Shown here one piece after another: positions 50,502 through 57,728 of a stretch of 64,000 nucleotides of DNA. Location: positions 1,302,001 through 1,366,000 of the forward strand of contig NZ_JBMSDV010000001.1 of the NCBI RefSeq assembly GCF_049445855.1, in the 5' to 3' direction. The notes below the pieces were generated by a model. The model was not told the origin of the DNA, searched no databases, and saw nothing but the letters and a program-made list of their open reading frames with translations. Each line of letters opens with the position of its first letter. The first letter of the stretch is position 1. Source of the DNA: JAGOCV01 sp049445855. Lineage in GTDB: Bacteria > Pseudomonadota > Gammaproteobacteria > Burkholderiales > Burkholderiaceae_C. The position numbers and the translations under genes are program-made.

Positions 50502-51467
50502 ATGAAAACCATGGACACACCGGATACGCCCGCAGGCATCCCGATCATCGACATCGCAGGTCTGGCCAGTGACACCGCAGGCGACCGCGCTGCGGTCACC
50601 CGGCAGATCGGCGCCGCCTGCCGCGGCACCGGCTTCTTCGTCATCACCGGTCACGGCGTGTCTGCGACGCAGATCGACGATGCCTTCGCTGTCGCGCACG
50701 AGGTGTTCGCGCTGTCCGCCCACGAAAAGCGCAAGCTCGCCATCGGCATCCATGGCCACAACCGGGGCTACGTGGGACTGGGCGTGGAGCGGCTGGACGA
50801 GAAGACCGCGCCCGACCTGAAGGAAGCGTTCAACCTGATCTGGACGGACGAGGTCACACGTCCCGCCAATGTGTGGCCGCCCATCGACGGCTGGCAGGCG
50901 CGCGCGCAAGGCTATCTGGACGCGGTACTCGCCGTCGGGCAGCGCCTGCACAAGGCTTTTGCCGCCGACCTGGGACTCGCCGAGGATTTCTTTGCCGACA
51001 AGGTGGACAAGCCGCTGGCCACCCTCCGCTTCCTGCGCTATCCCGTGGCGCTGGACCGAACCGTGGACGAGATGCCCGCCGATGGCCAGCCCGGCGCCGG
51101 CACGCACACCGACTACGGCAACGTCACCCTGCTCGCCACCGACGGCGTCGCCGGCCTGCAAGTGCGCCGCCGGGACGGCGCATGGCTGGATGCGCCCGCG
51201 ATCCCCGGCGCCTTCATCTGCAACATCGGCGACTGCCTGATGCGCTGGACCAACGACGTCTACGTGTCCACGCCGCACCGCGTGGTGCAGCCCGCACGCG
51301 AGCGGTATTCCATCGCGTTCTTCCTCGACCCGAATCCGGACGCCATGGTGAGCGCCATCCCGACCTGCGTGGCACCCGGCGCCCTGCCGAAGTACCCGCC
51401 GATCACCACGGCGGCCTACCTGCAGGAGCGCTTCGCGGCAACCTACAGCACGAAGCAGGCGGCCTGA
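50502..51467 (+). CDS. Fe(II)/2-oxoglutarate-type oxygenase, isopenicillin N synthase family
   Basis: A 321-residue non-heme iron oxygenase. The facial triad is visible as His202-x-Asp204 (in GTHTDYGNVTLL) and His259 (STPHRVVQP), with the co-substrate-binding Arg268-x-Ser270 (ERYSIAFF). The N-terminal DIOX_N region has PIIDIAGLASDTAGDRAAVT and GFFVITGHGV. The family hydroxylates, oxidises or desaturates small molecules with O2 and usually 2-oxoglutarate. The substrate is unknown; the association with a sulfotransferase-like protein and a carboxylate receptor points to small-molecule catabolism. Confidence 0.85.
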   Translation: MKTMDTPDTPAGIPIIDIAGLASDTAGDRAAVTRQIGAACRGTGFFVITGHGVSATQIDDAFAVAHEVFALSAHEKRKLAIGIHGHNRGYVGLGVERLDEKTAPDLKEAFNLIWTDEVTRPANVWPPIDGWQARAQGYLDAVLAVGQRLHKAFAADLGLAEDFFADKVDKPLATLRFLRYPVALDRTVDEMPADGQPGAGTHTDYGNVTLLATDGVAGLQVRRRDGAWLDAPAIPGAFICNIGDCLMRWTNDVYVSTPHRVVQPARERYSIAFFLDPNPDAMVSAIPTCVAPGALPKYPPITTAAYLQERFAATYSTKQAA

Positions 51468-51517
51468 GCGCCCGCTTGAACGCCCTGCGTCCAGTCGCGC
51501 GGGTAACACCTTTTGTG

Positions 51518-51546
51518 TTGGCAGGGCACGGGTTCTGTGCCACAGT
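51518..51546 (+). promoter_or_regulatory. Predicted promoter of the TetR gene
   Basis: TTGGCA (51518-51523, 5 of 6), 17-bp spacer, CACAGT (51541-51546, weak -10). The expected transcription start (~51553) falls inside the palindromic operator, consistent with autorepression. Confidence 0.45.
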
Positions 51547-51549
51547 GCG

Positions 51550-51573
51550 TCTTCTAACAAGATGCTTAGAAGA
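51550..51573. promoter_or_regulatory. TetR operator candidate 1 (autoregulatory)
   Basis: Perfect dyad TCTTCTAA-N8-TTAGAAGA directly before the ATG at 51574. Its core CTAA-N8-TTAG recurs at 52354-52375 before the adjacent operon. Confidence 0.7.
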
Positions 51574-52263
51574 ATGCCTGTCACCATCTCCGCTCCCGCC
51601 GCACGCCCCACCGCCAGGAAGACCCCGAAAGCCGCCGCCAAAGCGCCCAAGGTCCGCGACGCCAGCGTCACCAAATCCCGCATCCTCGACTGCGCCATCC
51701 AGGAATTCGCCGACCACGGCTACGACGGCGCGCGCATCGAACGCATCGTCAAACAGGCCGACGTGAACGTGAGCCTGGCCTACCAGTATTTCGGCAGCAA
51801 GGAGAACCTCTTCATCGCGGTGATGGAACAGGCCTACGACCTGATGCGCGCGAACCACCGCGACTTCGACATCCGCGGGCTCGAACCGATGGAAGCGATG
51901 GAGTCACTCGTGCGCTGGACCTTCCAGATCTTCGTGAAGAACCCGCAGCTCATCGGCCTGCTCAACAGCGAAAACGTGCAGCGCGGCAGACACATCGCCA
52001 AGTCCACCTACATCCGCGGCCTGTACAACCCGCTGCTGGACACCATCGAGACGGTGCTCAAACGCGGCGCGAAGGAGAAGGTTTTCCGGGACGACGTGAA
52101 GGCGGAAGACCTCTTCATCTCGATGAACGGCATGGGCTACTTCTACCTGTCCAACCGTTTCACGCTGGGCGTGATCCTGGGCCGCGACCTGATGAAGCCG
52201 TCGGCCATCCGCCACCACGAAGAACACATCGTCCAGGTGCTGCTGGGCTACCTTCGCAGGTAA
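51574..52263 (+). CDS. TetR family transcriptional regulator
   Basis: About 229 residues. After a ~30-residue basic, Pro/Ala-rich leader the TetR HTH domain begins (SRILDCAIQEFADHGYDGAR, IERIVKQADVNVSLAYQYFG, SKENLFIAVMEQAYD). The C-terminal ligand domain is of the TetR_C group. The ATG at 51574 is preferred over 51562, because the latter lies inside the operator dyad. A same-core dyad before the next gene suggests it represses both itself and the operon from 52389 to 59160. Confidence 0.88.
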   Translation: MPVTISAPAARPTARKTPKAAAKAPKVRDASVTKSRILDCAIQEFADHGYDGARIERIVKQADVNVSLAYQYFGSKENLFIAVMEQAYDLMRANHRDFDIRGLEPMEAMESLVRWTFQIFVKNPQLIGLLNSENVQRGRHIAKSTYIRGLYNPLLDTIETVLKRGAKEKVFRDDVKAEDLFISMNGMGYFYLSNRFTLGVILGRDLMKPSAIRHHEEHIVQVLLGYLRR

Positions 52264-52353
52264 GCCGCGGGCCTGTTCATGGCTTGCCGCACTGCGGCAC
52301 AAAGCGGTAAGGGAAATCACCAGTAGCGGCCCGAATACCCATCGATAGACTTC

Positions 52354-52375
52354 CAACTAATAATTTACTTAGTTG
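52354..52375. promoter_or_regulatory. TetR operator candidate 2 (catabolic operon)
   Basis: Dyad CAACTAA-N8-TTAGTTG (7-bp arms) ends just before the ribosome site of the 52389 gene. It shares core, spacing and outer G/C positions with operator 1. Confidence 0.65.
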
Positions 52376-52388
52376 AAGGAGACAACAG

Positions 52389-53429
52389 ATGGACATGAAA
52401 GCAATGGTCTCGCTGCCCGACCGCATCGAAGACGAAGAGCACCTCGAGGAGATGCTCGCCGCTCCCACACCGGAACTGGTCCACGATCTCGCACAGGTCG
52501 AAGGCGACATCATCGTCCTGGGCATCGCCGGCAAGGTCGGGCCCACGCTGGCGCGCATGGCCAAGCTGGCCGCACCCAACAAGCGCGTGATCGGCGTGGC
52601 CCGCTTCTCCGAGCCCGGCCTGGCCGAGCGCATCGAATCGTGGGGCGTCGAGACCATCAAGTGCGACCTGCTGGACGAGCAGGCCGTGTCGCGTCTGCCC
52701 AAGGTGGCGAACGTGGTTTACATGGCCGGCAAGAAGTTCGGCACCAACGACGATCCGTCGTTCGCGTGGGCGATGAACTCCTACGTGCCCTCGGTGGTGG
52801 CGCGCGAGTTCCGCGAGTCGCGCATCGTGGCGTTCTCCACGCTGTGCGTCTATCCGTTCGCGCCCATCGTCCAGCACGGCTGGGACGAATCGCACCCTGC
52901 CGGTCCGCTGGGCGACTACGCCAACTCCTGCGTGGGCCGCGAACGCGCCTTCGAATACGGCTCGCGCAAGTGGGGCACGCCAGGCCGCCTGATCCGGCTG
53001 AACTACGCCATCGACATGCGCTACGGCGTGCTGGTGGACATCGCCAACTGGGTTTACAACAACGAACCGGTGCCGATCGCCACCGGCCACGCCAGCGTCA
53101 TCTGGCAGGGCGACACCAACGCGCAGGTGCTGCGCGCGCTGCGCTACTGCACCAACCCGACATCGCCGCTGAACATCGGCGGCCCCGAGCTGGCCAGCGT
53201 GCGCATGGTGGCCGAGGAATTCGGCCGCCGCTTCGGCAAGAAGCCGGTCTATGAGGGCACGGAACAGCCGGACGCATGGGTCAACAACACGCTGCAGGCG
53301 CAGCGCCTGTTCGGCTACCCCCGCGTGCCGCTGGCCCGCATGATCGACTGGGTGGCCGACTGGGTGCAGCGCGAGATGCCGCAACACGGCAAGCCCACCC
53401 GCTACGAAGTGCGTGCAGGGGCGTTCTGA
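52389..53429 (+). CDS. NAD(P)-dependent epimerase/dehydratase-like (extended SDR) protein
   Basis: A 346-residue extended SDR. The nucleotide motif is IIVLGIAGKVGPTLARMAKL (G-x-x-G-x-x-G), with the strand-4 region VVYMAGKKFG and FSTLCVYPF. The usual Tyr-x3-Lys active site appears as Tyr177-Ala-Asn-Ser-Cys181, so the catalytic lysine is missing. The enzyme may be altered or use another base. The start at 52389 has GAAGGAGAC about 6 nt upstream and abuts TetR operator 2. First gene of the operon. The substrate is unknown, and the 53429 start overlaps its stop. Confidence 0.8.
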   Translation: MDMKAMVSLPDRIEDEEHLEEMLAAPTPELVHDLAQVEGDIIVLGIAGKVGPTLARMAKLAAPNKRVIGVARFSEPGLAERIESWGVETIKCDLLDEQAVSRLPKVANVVYMAGKKFGTNDDPSFAWAMNSYVPSVVAREFRESRIVAFSTLCVYPFAPIVQHGWDESHPAGPLGDYANSCVGRERAFEYGSRKWGTPGRLIRLNYAIDMRYGVLVDIANWVYNNEPVPIATGHASVIWQGDTNAQVLRALRYCTNPTSPLNIGGPELASVRMVAEEFGRRFGKKPVYEGTEQPDAWVNNTLQAQRLFGYPRVPLARMIDWVADWVQREMPQHGKPTRYEVRAGAF

Positions 53430-54151
53430 TGAATGCATCGCAGGGCCCGGCGGACGGGATGATGGCCTTCTGGGCCACCATCGCGCCCGAGTTCCAGGCA
53501 GCCTATTCGCGCTGGCACAACAACGAGCACATCCCCGAGCGGCTCGGCATCCCCGGCTTCCTGCGCGGGCGCCGCTACCGCTCGGCCACGGACGACAACC
53601 GCTTCCTGATGTACTACGACACCGCGAGCCTGGATGTGCTGACGAGCGCTGCGTACCTCGCCGCGCTCAACGCGCCGACCGAGCGTACGAAGGCCGCGCT
53701 GCGCTGGTTCGCGCAGCCCACGCGCAGCACGTACAAGCTGGTGGCGCACGCAGGCAGCACGGCGACGAAAGCTGCGCATGTGCTCGCCGTCACCTGCTTC
53801 GCACCACCCGAAGGTGAGGTGGACCGCAGCCAGCGGCAACAGCTTCTCGAGCGTCTGCGCAAGGCCTGCAATGCCGACCAGGCCACGGAGCTCCGGCTGG
53901 ACAGCGCGGGCACCACGGTCAAGACCGGTGAAGCCGCCGTGCACGGCGCGAAGGCCAGCCTCACCGATGGCCTGCTCGTCATGCGCAGCGCCGATCTGCG
54001 GCTGATGGACGACGCCAGCGCCTGGGAGCAGGTACGGGCCGCCACGAAGCAATGGGCCGACGACGGTGGCGCGCAGTCCACCGACGGCACCCAGTTCTAT
54101 TCACTCGAATTCGCGCTCGACAGCGAGCGGCACGAAGGAGCAGCAGCATGA
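53429..54151 (+). CDS. Protein of unknown function, possible dimeric alpha/beta-barrel
   Basis: A 240-residue protein. Its opening, MMAFWATIAPEFQAAYSRWH followed by NNEHIPERLGIPGFLRGRRY, resembles proteins with the EthD/ABM-like dimeric alpha-beta barrel (a substrate- or tyrosine-binding half with W-H-N-E-H). The second half (from ~115) may be a divergent repeat of the same fold (HVLAVTCFAPPEGEVDRSQR). The first base of its ATG is the last base of the preceding stop (TGATG), and its own stop overlaps the FAH gene by 4 bp. It is conserved in context rather than recognised; it may bind or rearrange a pathway intermediate. Confidence 0.6.
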   Translation: MNASQGPADGMMAFWATIAPEFQAAYSRWHNNEHIPERLGIPGFLRGRRYRSATDDNRFLMYYDTASLDVLTSAAYLAALNAPTERTKAALRWFAQPTRSTYKLVAHAGSTATKAAHVLAVTCFAPPEGEVDRSQRQQLLERLRKACNADQATELRLDSAGTTVKTGEAAVHGAKASLTDGLLVMRSADLRLMDDASAWEQVRAATKQWADDGGAQSTDGTQFYSLEFALDSERHEGAAA

Positions 54152-55020
54152 AACTCGTGAGATTCGGCCCGGCCGGCAAGGAACGCCCGGGCATCCTCGA
54201 CGCGAACGGACAGGTCCGCGACATTTCAAGCCTTGTGCCGGACATCGACGGCAAGGCCCTCTCGCCCGAGTCGCTGCGCGCCATGCGCGCGGTGTCGCTC
54301 GATGCCCTGCCGCTGGTGCCACAGGGCGTGCGCCTGGGTTGCCCGGTCGCGCAGGTCGGCAAGATCGTCGGCGTCGGCCTCAACTACAGCGACCACGCGA
54401 AGGAATGCGGCGCACCGATCCCGACCACGCCCATCCTCTTCCTCAAGCCGCCGACAGCCATCACCGGCCCCGACGACACCGTCGTACTGCCTGCGGGAAG
54501 CGAATGCAGCGACTGGGAAGTCGAGCTCGGCGTCGTCATCGGCACCGAAGCGCGCAACGTCAGCGAGGAAGATGCACTCGCGCACGTGGCTGGCTACTGC
54601 GTCGCCAACGACGTGTCCGAACGCCACGACCAGCTGCAGCTCGGCACGCAATGGACCAAGGGCAAGAGCCACGACACCTTCTGCCCCACCGGCCCCTGGC
54701 TCGTCACCCCCGACGAAGTGGGCGACGTGCAGGACCTGAAGATGTGGTGCGAAGTGAACGGCAAGCGCGTGCAGGACAGCAGCACCAACCTGATGATCTT
54801 CAACGTTGCGCAATGCATCGCCGACATCAGCCGCTACATGACCTTGCTGCCCGGCGACCTGATCATCACCGGCACGCCAGCCGGCGTGGGCCTCGGCCAC
54901 AAGCCACCGGTCTACCTGCGCGCGGGCGACGTGATGACACTCGGCATCGAGAAGCTGGGCATGCAGCGCCAGGTGGTGACCGAGGCCATCGAAACCCCCA
55001 GAGTGACGGCCATCGCATGA
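54148..55020 (+). CDS. Fumarylacetoacetate hydrolase family protein
   Basis: A 290-residue FAH/HpcE-type enzyme. The metal ligands lie in CSDWEVELGVVIGTEARNVS (E-x-E) and a later Asp in VANDVSERHDQLQLGTQWTK. Also present are KSHDTFCPTGPWLVTPDEVG and IITGTPAGVGLGHKPPVYLR. The family cleaves C-C bonds of acylpyruvates or hydrates/decarboxylates enols. The narrow spacing (ATG overlapping the previous TGA) makes it a core step of this operon. Substrate unknown. Confidence 0.9.
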   Translation: MKLVRFGPAGKERPGILDANGQVRDISSLVPDIDGKALSPESLRAMRAVSLDALPLVPQGVRLGCPVAQVGKIVGVGLNYSDHAKECGAPIPTTPILFLKPPTAITGPDDTVVLPAGSECSDWEVELGVVIGTEARNVSEEDALAHVAGYCVANDVSERHDQLQLGTQWTKGKSHDTFCPTGPWLVTPDEVGDVQDLKMWCEVNGKRVQDSSTNLMIFNVAQCIADISRYMTLLPGDLIITGTPAGVGLGHKPPVYLRAGDVMTLGIEKLGMQRQVVTEAIETPRVTAIA

Positions 55021-55820
55021 AAACCAGACAACCCCTCGCCAGGCGCATCGCGCAATCGCCGGCCATGCGGCCGGTGATCCTGCTGGTCATCGTGCTCGCC
55101 CTCTGGGAGATCGCGACACGCCTGTTCAAGGTGCCCACCTACCTCGTGCCTTCGCCGGGCCAGGTGATCGAGCAACTCATCAAGCACTGGCCCAAGCTGC
55201 TCTCCGAGAGCGGCGTCACCACCGTCGCCGCGCTCGGCGGCTTCGTGCTGAGCGTGGTCATCGGCGTGCCGATGGCGCTGCTCATCGCGTATTCGAAGAC
55301 CATCGAGAACTACCTGTACCCGCTGCTGGTGTTCTCGCAAAGCGTGCCCAAGATCGCCGTCGCGCCGCTGTTCGTGGTGTGGTTCGGCTTCGGCATCCTG
55401 CCCAAGGTGATCTCGGCCTTCCTGCTCGGATTCTTCCCGGTGGTGGTGGCCATGGTGACCGGCTTCAAGTCGGTCGAGCCCGACATGCTCGATCTCGCAC
55501 GCTCCGTGAAGGCCGGCCGGCTCAAGACCTTCTGGTTCATCGCCCTGCCCTACAGCATGCCCTATCTCTTCGCGGGGCTGAAGGTGTGCATCACGCTCGT
55601 CGTGGTGGGTGCGGTGGTGGGCGAGTTCGTCGGCTCCAACTCGGGCATCGGCTACGTGCTGCAGGTGGCGAATGGCAATTTCGATCTGCCGCTGATGTTC
55701 GCTGCGCTGCTGGTGCTGTCGACCATCGGCGTGATCCTGTTCGCCATCGTCGACGTGGCCGAGCACTACCTCATCCCGTGGCATTCGTCGCGGCGGACCA
55801 GTTTCCAGGCAACCGCCTGA
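55017..55820 (+). CDS. ABC transporter permease (nitrate/sulfonate/taurine type)
   Basis: A 267-residue inner-membrane permease with about six helices. The BPD_transp_1 motif, EAA-like, appears as ARSVKAGRLKTFWFIALPYS. LPYSMPYLFAGLKVCITLVV and GEFVGSNSGIGYVLQ are typical of SsuC/TauC-type permeases. Overlaps the FAH gene by 4 bp. Forms an importer with the next two genes. Confidence 0.92.
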   Translation: MKTRQPLARRIAQSPAMRPVILLVIVLALWEIATRLFKVPTYLVPSPGQVIEQLIKHWPKLLSESGVTTVAALGGFVLSVVIGVPMALLIAYSKTIENYLYPLLVFSQSVPKIAVAPLFVVWFGFGILPKVISAFLLGFFPVVVAMVTGFKSVEPDMLDLARSVKAGRLKTFWFIALPYSMPYLFAGLKVCITLVVVGAVVGEFVGSNSGIGYVLQVANGNFDLPLMFAALLVLSTIGVILFAIVDVAEHYLIPWHSSRRTSFQATA

Positions 55821-55863
55821 CGCGGCGGAATCAACACAGCGTCATCACCACAAGGAGACAATC

Positions 55864-56853
55864 ATGAGACTACTGACTGCACTGCTCGGCTCCGCCGCGC
55901 TCGCCCTTTCTCTGACAGCACCTGCCGTGGGCCAGACCCGCGACAAGGTCACGCTGATGCTCAACTGGTACGTGTACGGCGAACACGCACCCTTCTTCCT
56001 CGGCAAGGAAAAAGGTTACTTCGCGCAGGAAGGCATCGACCTGCAGATCCAGGAAGGCCGGGGCTCCGCCGCGACCATCCAGGCCGTGGGCGCAGGCACG
56101 GTGGAGTTCGGCTACGCCGACGTCGGTGTGATGATGCGCGCCACCGGCCGCGGTGCACCGGTCAAGGCCGTGGGCGTGATGATCCAGAGCACGCCGGCCG
56201 CCGTCATCAGCCCGGCCAGCCGCAACATCAAGACGCCGAAGGACCTGATCGGCAAGACCATCGCCATCACCCCGGGCGACGCGAACACACCGATCTGGCC
56301 GCTGTACCTGAGCAAGGTCGGCATCGAGGAAAAGCAGTTCAAGACCGTCTCGGGCGACGCACAGACCAAGCTGAACGCCGTGATCAACGGCCAGGCCGAT
56401 GCATTGCTCGGCTTCATCACCGAACAGGGCGCACGCCTGCCGGACATCATGAAGCAGCCGGTCAACATCCTGCGCTTCGCCGATGCCGGCCTGACGCTGG
56501 TGAGCCTGGGCGTCGTGGCGCACAACGACACGCAGAAGAACAAGCCCGACATGGTCAAGCGCTTCATGCGCGCCGCCACGCGCTCCGCGGAAGAAGCCGA
56601 AAAGAACCCGAAGGAAGCGGTCGACGCGATGCTGCGCGCCTTCCCCTCCGCCGGCATGCCCGAGGCACAACTCGAAAGCCTGAAGCTCTCGCAGACGCTG
56701 TACCACACGCCGGAGACCAAGGGCATGCGCCCCCTGCGCGTGAGCCGCGTCACCATCGACGCGTCGCTCGACACGCTCGTCAAGTACGGTGGCATGGACC
56801 CGGCCACCCGCGGCAAGGCCGAAGACTATTTCACGCTGGAGTTCCTGCCTTGA
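55864..56853 (+). CDS. ABC transporter substrate-binding protein (NMT1/THI5-like)
   Basis: A 329-residue periplasmic protein. The signal peptide is MRLLTALLGSAALALSLTAP, cleaved near AVGQ. The NMT1-like core is VTLMLNWYVYGEHAPFFLGK, EKGYFAQEGIDLQIQEGRGS and EFGYADVGVMMRATGRGAPV. Related receptors bind thiamine precursors, taurine, sulfonates and aromatic or heterocyclic compounds. Starts 43 bp after the permease. The ligand may be the pathway substrate of this operon. Confidence 0.9.
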   Translation: MRLLTALLGSAALALSLTAPAVGQTRDKVTLMLNWYVYGEHAPFFLGKEKGYFAQEGIDLQIQEGRGSAATIQAVGAGTVEFGYADVGVMMRATGRGAPVKAVGVMIQSTPAAVISPASRNIKTPKDLIGKTIAITPGDANTPIWPLYLSKVGIEEKQFKTVSGDAQTKLNAVINGQADALLGFITEQGARLPDIMKQPVNILRFADAGLTLVSLGVVAHNDTQKNKPDMVKRFMRAATRSAEEAEKNPKEAVDAMLRAFPSAGMPEAQLESLKLSQTLYHTPETKGMRPLRVSRVTIDASLDTLVKYGGMDPATRGKAEDYFTLEFLP

Positions 56854-56861
56854 GCCTTGCC

Positions 56862-57728
56862 ATGCAGCAAATCATGCCCATGACCGACCAGCCGATGAAC
56901 GCCGGGCAAGCTGCCGGTGCCGATGTCCTGCCCTTGCGCCCGCACGCTGCGGCGCAGGAAACGCACATCCGCATCGCAGGTGCGACCAAGGTCTACCAGA
57001 CCGCGGACGGGCCGGTGGAGTCGCTCAAGCCCATCACGCTGGACATCGCGCGCGGCGAGTTCGTCGTCGTCGTCGGTCCGAGCGGATGCGGCAAGAGCAC
57101 GCTGCTCAAGATGGCGGCAGGCCTGCTGTCCATCACCGAGGGCAGCATCTCCATCAGCGGGCGCGAGGTCACCGAACCGGCAGACGACGTGGGCATCGTG
57201 TTCCAGAGCCCGGTGCTCCTGCCCTGGCGCAACATCTTCCGCAACATCATGCTGCCGGTGGAGATGCGCGGGCTGGACACGTCGAAATACGAACCCCGCG
57301 CACGCCAGCTGATGCAGACCGCCGGCCTCGATGGCTTCGACAGGAAGCTGCCATGGCAGCTCTCGGGCGGCATGCAGCAGCGCGCCGCCATCTGCCGCGC
57401 CCTGGTGCACGACCCGTCGATCCTGTTGATGGACGAGCCCTTCGGCGCGCTCGATGCGATGACGCGCGAGCGCATGAACCTCGAGCTGCAACGCATCTGG
57501 TATTCGACGGGCAAGACGGTGCTGCTCATCACGCACAGCATCCCGGAAGCGGTGTTCCTCGCCGACCGGGTGGTGGTGATGTCCGAGCGACCCGGTCAGA
57601 TCGCGGCGATCTACAACGTGGACCTGCCGCGTCCGCGCCCGCTCACGGTGATGGGCACGCCCGAGTTCGCCGCCATGACGCAGACCATCCGCGCCCACTT
57701 CTTCGCGCAGGGCAATGTGGATGCCTGA
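56862..57728 (+). CDS. ABC transporter ATP-binding protein (nitrate/sulfonate/taurine type)
   Basis: A 288-residue ATPase. Walker A is VVGPSGCGKSTLLKMA, the Q-loop region GIVFQSPVLLPWRNIF, the signature LSGGMQQRAAICRALVHDPS and Walker B ILLMDEPFGALDAMTRE. The N-terminal ~35 residues are extra. ATG at 56862 is chosen; later in-frame ATGs at 56874 and 56880 are possible. Its end overlaps the enolase-like gene. Powers the 55017 permease. Confidence 0.9.
   Translation: MQQIMPMTDQPMNAGQAAGADVLPLRPHAAAQETHIRIAGATKVYQTADGPVESLKPITLDIARGEFVVVVGPSGCGKSTLLKMAAGLLSITEGSISISGREVTEPADDVGIVFQSPVLLPWRNIFRNIMLPVEMRGLDTSKYEPRARQLMQTAGLDGFDRKLPWQLSGGMQQRAAICRALVHDPSILLMDEPFGALDAMTRERMNLELQRIWYSTGKTVLLITHSIPEAVFLADRVVVMSERPGQIAAIYNVDLPRPRPLTVMGTPEFAAMTQTIRAHFFAQGNVDA

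Noticed and set aside
54066..55016. Long extension upstream of the ABC permease
   Set aside because: It overlaps the FAH-family gene out of frame; permease hydrophobic segments start only after the ATG at 55017.
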